DNA of 17,927 nt from an uncultured Prevotella sp. (lineage in GTDB: Bacteria > Bacteroidota > Bacteroidia > Bacteroidales > Bacteroidaceae): positions 1 through 17,927 of the forward strand of contig CABSIA010000048.1 of assembly GCA_902477645.1 (NCBI GenBank), written 5' to 3'. The notes under the pieces are model-generated. The model saw only the letters and a list, made by a program, of their open reading frames with translations, was not told where the DNA came from and made no database searches. The position numbers were made by a program, and so were the translations under genes. Within the stretch, counting starts at the first letter, position 1. Each line of letters begins with the position of its first letter. Positions 14,801 to 17,927 of the stretch are shown here, one piece after another.

Positions 14801-15860
14801 AGAGAAAAAAGAACTCGAGGCTCTTGGCAGCGAAGCACCTGCCGACAGGTTAACGACATTAAAAAATGACGAGGAGGCATGGCGCAAACTGCACGATAAA
14901 CTATTGTCGGCATATAAGAGCGGCGACTCACTGAGCCTGTTTGTTGTAGAGCGGATTATGATTATCATGGGAGTATGCGACTGGGAAAACGTGGCACCAG
15001 TAGCAAGAAGTTTCTTCAGTGACGGCTTCCGCAAAGTGAGGATGTTCGACTACGCACAGATGTCGATACTCTACTCACTCTACCAGATAGCAGTAAAAAC
15101 AAAAACCACAAACTGTGAGTTGCTCGACATTTACACCCACGAGGCTGTTGACTGGACCCGACGCCTCCGCGGACTCTTCAAAGGCCACCGAAGCGACAAG
15201 GCAAACGCTGCGGGAAAATACAAAAGAAACCTGATGAGCTGGTATTCGGCTGTATATTGCACCTACGCCGGCGAATGCGGAATATTAGAAGGCGACAAGA
15301 TATGTGTACCGGCATTCTACAGTCTGATAGACGAAGCTATCGACAACAACGACCGTGAGCTGCTCATCCACCTCATCGACAACATAACAGAGCTGATAAC
15401 GGACATGGGCTACTACAATTTGGCACTCGACTTGCTGAAATACATAATGATACGCTACGACTCTACCGAAAAGATTAACAGAATAGACAGCATACCGCTC
15501 GAGCGCAAGGGCATCTACGAATATGGCATTGTGAAACTCATCGGTAACGTGCTTAGCACAGCAAAAAACTATTGTCCCGAGCGTGTAAACGTCTTTATTC
15601 AGCGTGAGCTTTCCGCATTGCCGTTCCCCGGCATCAGCTCTTATCAGGAAAGCATCCTCAACTACAATCCGAGCGGTGAGAGCCTACAGGACGTGCTGAC
15701 CCATAAATTCGGCAATTTCCTGATATTCTCACTTCTCAACGTGCGGCCTGTCGACACTTTCTCCATTGAGGCGATAGGCGCCGTGACGAAATCACGCGAC
15801 TCGTTTACATGGTTTGAGCAGGTTGTAAAAATACTTATCAGACATTTGTTCCAAAAATAA
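11802..15860 (+). CDS. STAND/NACHT-like P-loop NTPase
   Basis: This 1352-aa protein has a central NTPase module: Walker A GEAGQGKTT (320-328, K326), Walker B IYIFVDALNE (391-400, D396) and a sensor-like LLLTCRN (R441). The linker before it, ELFVEREELTSALRAF, is typical of signalling STAND ATPases. The N-terminal 300 residues are helical and include RNEYRGH (R142-H148), which fits the R-x4-6-H motif of HEPN ribonucleases. The C-terminal 800 or so residues look like helical repeats, probably the ligand-sensing part. STAND proteins switch on ATP binding after recognising a trigger; bacterial ones such as Avs proteins and NACHT-domain bNLRs act against phage. It is divergent from the CorA-like gene and followed by the GDPD gene. 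The role and trigger are unknown. Confidence 0.75.
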   Translation: MENQLYDLNDISKLPYTLSHPLEQAHSAYTEGKYGRAMNHILDFFEISTPFCSYIFLRLLQQEASEQPAIMPVLEQFVNRIDTKRPLSLGDWLNDLQTPLLATLIKYLPNEPLAISFSANIYVKKRNILLGSKNIPSIVQIRNEYRGHSTTLSEDIYHEVDDQLLPRLGSMIEALKPLASCRYDIGEERYKIDFPQTGKQIDLYPLVFCDNRDYRYVLHTLKDEQTCYVASNENAVTKISYDMNEAVDKAFQQIVPSFDIAKNLNWAEIKKYLQTASASYLKRVYAEKKYNQELFVEREELTSALRAFYKSGKTLFPLIGEAGQGKTTQLAYWTERLIDDNMPVLTLAASDFSFVSLDISVKSMFGFSFRKDIRRLIDNIHQMADANGQDIYIFVDALNECLRYADTEETSAEGPLQLYQALCRLFINKEYTRFKLLLTCRNYTWTNLVVPHTETEQPFMYTACDDLQVRGFNDKDAAKAYRIYQQLYQMHTPYGQLDARVALRLRDPLTLKITSGIFLGKNLSDNPDVYTSIALYNQLYSDIGNSYAGNRQRRLLDLLGSTILDAYLGGEAKDSLLIDDIRMALQDSRSPLHELATLMYRKDGVSIAYAELLNKAERPVLKEVERQSKYGSQMYVQFIYERFLEYVVGRAFVSRHANLQAINFHDALEKGAMDVVFLGAMRNALIMTSIKDGNFNVLVELAGKWGDDFNIMSLVNDTMNTMINENYEDELFGLIPRLTDCSSDNKTDIAEFNSVVHAIQNNAADTAVIERHKELSVKLAQVMRLKKLASVSLINGVLLSDFYNERLYTHDALALLWKIITDEIYDVRNDACMYIYYLSKRYHTNGHIPLRENLTVKIVRQIYSNIKSGNLVYNVVSKTARTRMFILVEISTRLAVLLMIDDMLAEKQTFGEKSVAADMLDEMKGIFRYLSCNLYLVKAILPFLQVAMKRQVTFQTDYVNNAMEYQTFWEEETFADIDYNGTRWEPQDITELMKFCCHNVEKKELEALGSEAPADRLTTLKNDEEAWRKLHDKLLSAYKSGDSLSLFVVERIMIIMGVCDWENVAPVARSFFSDGFRKVRMFDYAQMSILYSLYQIAVKTKTTNCELLDIYTHEAVDWTRRLRGLFKGHRSDKANAAGKYKRNLMSWYSAVYCTYAGECGILEGDKICVPAFYSLIDEAIDNNDRELLIHLIDNITELITDMGYYNLALDLLKYIMIRYDSTEKINRIDSIPLERKGIYEYGIVKLIGNVLSTAKNYCPERVNVFIQRELSALPFPGISSYQESILNYNPSGESLQDVLTHKFGNFLIFSLLNVRPVDTFSIEAIGAVTKSRDSFTWFEQVVKILIRHLFQK

Positions 15861-15883
15861 AATCCTGCGCCTGTTTAAGTAAT

Positions 15884-16816
15884 ATGCAAAAAAATAACTT
15901 GCGCAATATCACTAAGAAGAAAAGAAAAAACAAAAACATTATGAGACGTATGACAATTATTACAATCATCTCAGCTCTTACCCTCGTGACTGTCTATGCC
16001 GGTATCATTTTTCTGCCGACATTTCTCTACAGTCACGGCTACGACAAAAAGACTATAGCCGGCCGGTTAATCATCGGACACCGTGGCGGTGCGGGAATAG
16101 GTGAGGAAAACTCACTAACCTGCCTGAAACAGGGCATTGAGACCGGTGCCGACATGATAGAGATTGACCTTCATCAGACACACGACGGAATCATCGTCGT
16201 TAACCACGACCCAACAGTAAACCGCACCACCAACGGCAAGGGCACGATAGCAAAAATGACATACGGAGAAATATCACGCCTGCGCATCAAGAGCAAGAAT
16301 GGAAAGTTGACAAACGACCATGTAGCCACTTTCGAAGAGGTGCTGCAGCTATTTGCCAATGAGCGTGCCCAAGGACACAACGTGAGGTTGCTGATTGAGA
16401 TAAAATATCCGTATAAAAATGCCTACGACGGCATTGAGAGACGCATGCTCGACCAGATAAAGGCACACGATGCGGAAAGCTGGATTGTAGTGCAGTCGTT
16501 TGCTGACGATGTTATAGAGAAGGTCCACAAACTTGACCCGAAAGTGAGAATAGAAAAACTGCTGATATGCAAATTACCCTTTCTGCCATATATCATCGAC
16601 GGCTTCAGAATAACCCGTTTCAGTTACGAGAAATACAACTATGTGGCATCATTCAACTTCTATTATCATGCCCTTACCCATTCTCTGATTGCCGACATAC
16701 ACCGAAATGGAAAGGAAGTGAAGATGTGGACCGTTGACGAATTAGACGCTCCGCTGATGGATGTAGACGGCATTATTACAGACCGCCCAGATGTATGGTG
16801 TGGAGAAAGAATGTAG
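15884..16816 (+). CDS. Membrane-anchored glycerophosphodiester phosphodiesterase
   Basis: The product (310 aa from ATG 15884) has a GDPD TIM-barrel domain: GHRGG (65-69, catalytic H66), EENS (74-77, in place of the usual PENT), EIDLHQTHDG (93-102, metal ligands E93 and D95), NHDP (107-110, catalytic H108), LIEIK (170-174), and a final WTVDE and GIITDRPD. The enzyme splits glycerophosphodiesters to glycerol 3-phosphate and an alcohol. A basic stretch and one hydrophobic helix (about 24-45) precede the domain, which should place it outside the inner membrane. ATGs at 15941 (residue 20) and 15950 are good alternative starts. It begins 23 bases after the NTPase gene on the same strand, with no promoter between, so it may be co-transcribed. 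The stop TAG lies inside a repeat. Confidence 0.88.
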   Translation: MQKNNLRNITKKKRKNKNIMRRMTIITIISALTLVTVYAGIIFLPTFLYSHGYDKKTIAGRLIIGHRGGAGIGEENSLTCLKQGIETGADMIEIDLHQTHDGIIVVNHDPTVNRTTNGKGTIAKMTYGEISRLRIKSKNGKLTNDHVATFEEVLQLFANERAQGHNVRLLIEIKYPYKNAYDGIERRMLDQIKAHDAESWIVVQSFADDVIEKVHKLDPKVRIEKLLICKLPFLPYIIDGFRITRFSYEKYNYVASFNFYYHALTHSLIADIHRNGKEVKMWTVDELDAPLMDVDGIITDRPDVWCGERM

Positions 16817-16838
16817 GGCCGATATATATAACGGCCGA
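16813..16838 (+). repeat. Third copy of the GTAGGGCCG repeat end
   Basis: GTAGGGCCGATATATATAAC and the following GGCCGA match the left end of the 9187-9306 element at most positions, differing mainly within the A/T-rich centre. GGCCG and CGGCC can pair. The stop codon of the GDPD gene is the TAG inside GTAGGG. No partner inverted copy was found downstream in the window. Confidence 0.6.
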
Positions 16839-16888
16839 ATGTAAAATCAAAAATGAAGACATTGTGACAGACCGCAAAATTGCGTACT

Positions 16889-16930
16889 AAAAGACAATGC
16901 GCCCGGCTGCAAGCAGTCAGGGCGCATTGT
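16889..16930 (-). terminator. Terminator of the DASS transporter gene
   Basis: An 11-bp stem ACAATGCGCCC/GGGCGCATTGT (16894-16904 with 16920-16930) with a 15-base loop, which itself can form CTG/CAG, lies 23 bases after the minus-strand stop at 16953, followed by C and four T. It may also end transcription from the GDPD gene arriving on the plus strand. Confidence 0.75.
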
Positions 16931-16952
16931 TTATGCTATGTTATTGTCTATT

Positions 16953-17927
16953 TTACAGCAGGTGAAGTTTACCAATCATTATCAGAACACCATAGCCGAT
17001 GATGAGCGAGATAAGGCCTGAGGTGAGACCCACGCGCGCCATATCTTTCTGCTGGATAAGGCCTGTAGAATAAGCAATGGCATTTGGAGGTGTAGAAATT
17101 GGCAGCGACATGGCGCAGCTTGCCGCAACCGCAATACCGATGAGCACAGTTGCCGTGCCGCCAATCATTCCGAGAGAGTCGCCCATACCCTTACATACCA
17201 CAGAGAGTATTGGAATAAGCAATGCGGCAGTGGCTGTGTTCGAGATAAAGTTACTCAGAGCGAAGCAAACCAGACCGCTCAACAAGAGAATTACGATAGG
17301 ATTGAGATCACCGAAAGGAATACTCTCTATAGCTTTCTCTGCAAGCCCAGTGCCGTTCATTGCCATACCAAGGGCGAAGCCGCCTGCCACCATCCAGATA
17401 ACCGCCCAGTCTATTTTCTGTAAATCCTTGGCCGTGATAACACCAGTAAATGCGAACACGGCAATTGGCAACATGGCCGTGGTGTTGGCATTTACACCAA
17501 ACTGCTTACCGAATACCCAGAGAATAATTGTTACGGCAAAAGTTACGGCTACAACCACGGTACGCCAGTTGTGGCTTACCTCACCCTCTATCTTAAGCTC
17601 GATGGTTTTCTGTGTGAATGGGAAGAACTTCAAAATTATAACCCATGCAAGCAGCAGCATAACGATAACCATAGGCACCATGAAAGCCATCCACTGCCCG
17701 AAACCAATGCCCATGTCGAGACCAGCGGGGTCGTTCAATACTTTGTAGGCAAAGGCGTTAGGAGGTGTGCCTATAGGCGTTCCCATACCGCCGAAGTTGG
17801 CACCTACAGGAATAGCCATTGTCAATGCGATACGGCCCTTTCCGTTGGCAGGCAAAGCCTTGAACACAGGTGTAAGAAATGTGAGCATCATTGCCGCCGT
17901 CGCTGTGTTGGAGATGAACATTGAGAA
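16953..17927 (-). CDS. SLC13/DASS family Na+/anion symporter, partial
   Basis: About 325 C-terminal residues are in the window; the start lies beyond the right edge (the first in-frame Met at 17921 is within the conserved SNT motif and is not the start). Two SNT motifs (FISNTATAAMM near the cut edge and FISNTATAALL further on) and two TPPN segments (PIGTPPNAFAY and PISTPPNAIAY) mark the two inverted halves of the substrate and sodium site of DASS proteins. The segments between are a run of membrane helices ending GVLIMIGKLHLL. The family imports di- and tricarboxylates, or sulfate in some members, with sodium across the inner membrane; the substrate is not readable here. It converges on the GDPD gene and has its own terminator. 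Confidence 0.93.
   Translation of the reverse strand, partial: FSMFISNTATAAMMLTFLTPVFKALPANGKGRIALTMAIPVGANFGGMGTPIGTPPNAFAYKVLNDPAGLDMGIGFGQWMAFMVPMVIVMLLLAWVIILKFFPFTQKTIELKIEGEVSHNWRTVVVAVTFAVTIILWVFGKQFGVNANTTAMLPIAVFAFTGVITAKDLQKIDWAVIWMVAGGFALGMAMNGTGLAEKAIESIPFGDLNPIVILLLSGLVCFALSNFISNTATAALLIPILSVVCKGMGDSLGMIGGTATVLIGIAVAASCAMSLPISTPPNAIAYSTGLIQQKDMARVGLTSGLISLIIGYGVLIMIGKLHLL

Noticed and set aside
1..17927. CRISPR array, transposase or phage structural genes
   Set aside because: No regularly spaced direct repeats and no recognisable mobile-element protein were seen in any frame.

Overview
The window looks like chromosomal DNA from the order Bacteroidales, perhaps Prevotellaceae or a relative; the genus cannot be fixed. 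The signs are promoters of the TTTG-N(19-20)-TAnnTTTG type, weak or absent Shine-Dalgarno sequences, a Bacteroidales-type serine palmitoyltransferase and a short SPOR lipoprotein next to ruvX and def.

Layout. (1) 1-400: an unresolved left edge, then a minus-strand tRNA-Pro(UGG) with its own promoter and terminator. (2) 389-1760: an AT-rich accessory-looking block with two or three hypothetical minus-strand ORFs, one of them secreted. (3) 1757-4178: a serine palmitoyltransferase gene (minus) divergent from a diacylglycerol/sphingosine-kinase-like gene (plus), which looks like a sphingolipid locus. A perfect 48-bp palindrome follows at 4256-4303. (4) 4384-8661: a compact minus-strand operon running SPOR lipoprotein, ruvX, def, secreted TPR protein, trmN6. 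(5) 8961-9957: a plus-strand set of three small envelope genes (YtxH-like, holin-like two-helix membrane protein, 84-aa basic protein), interrupted by a 120-bp inverted-repeat element. (6) 9958-10323: a gene-poor stretch that appears to hold a minus-strand small RNA of about 60 nt with a consensus promoter and a terminator. (7) 10324-16816: a divergent pair made of a 432-aa protein with a CorA-like C-terminal membrane hairpin (minus) and a 1352-aa STAND/NACHT-like P-loop NTPase (plus), the latter followed 23 nt later by a membrane-anchored glycerophosphodiester phosphodiesterase. (8) 16894-17927: a terminator and the 3' part of a SLC13/DASS anion:Na+ symporter (minus), cut by the window edge.

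The part most likely to be a little-described system is region 7. A large signalling NTPase with a possible HEPN-like motif near its N-terminus shares a 179-bp divergent promoter region with a candidate membrane effector. The layout is compatible with a defence or stress-sensing cassette, but nothing in the sequence proves defence, and no phage, transposase or CRISPR gene is visible nearby.
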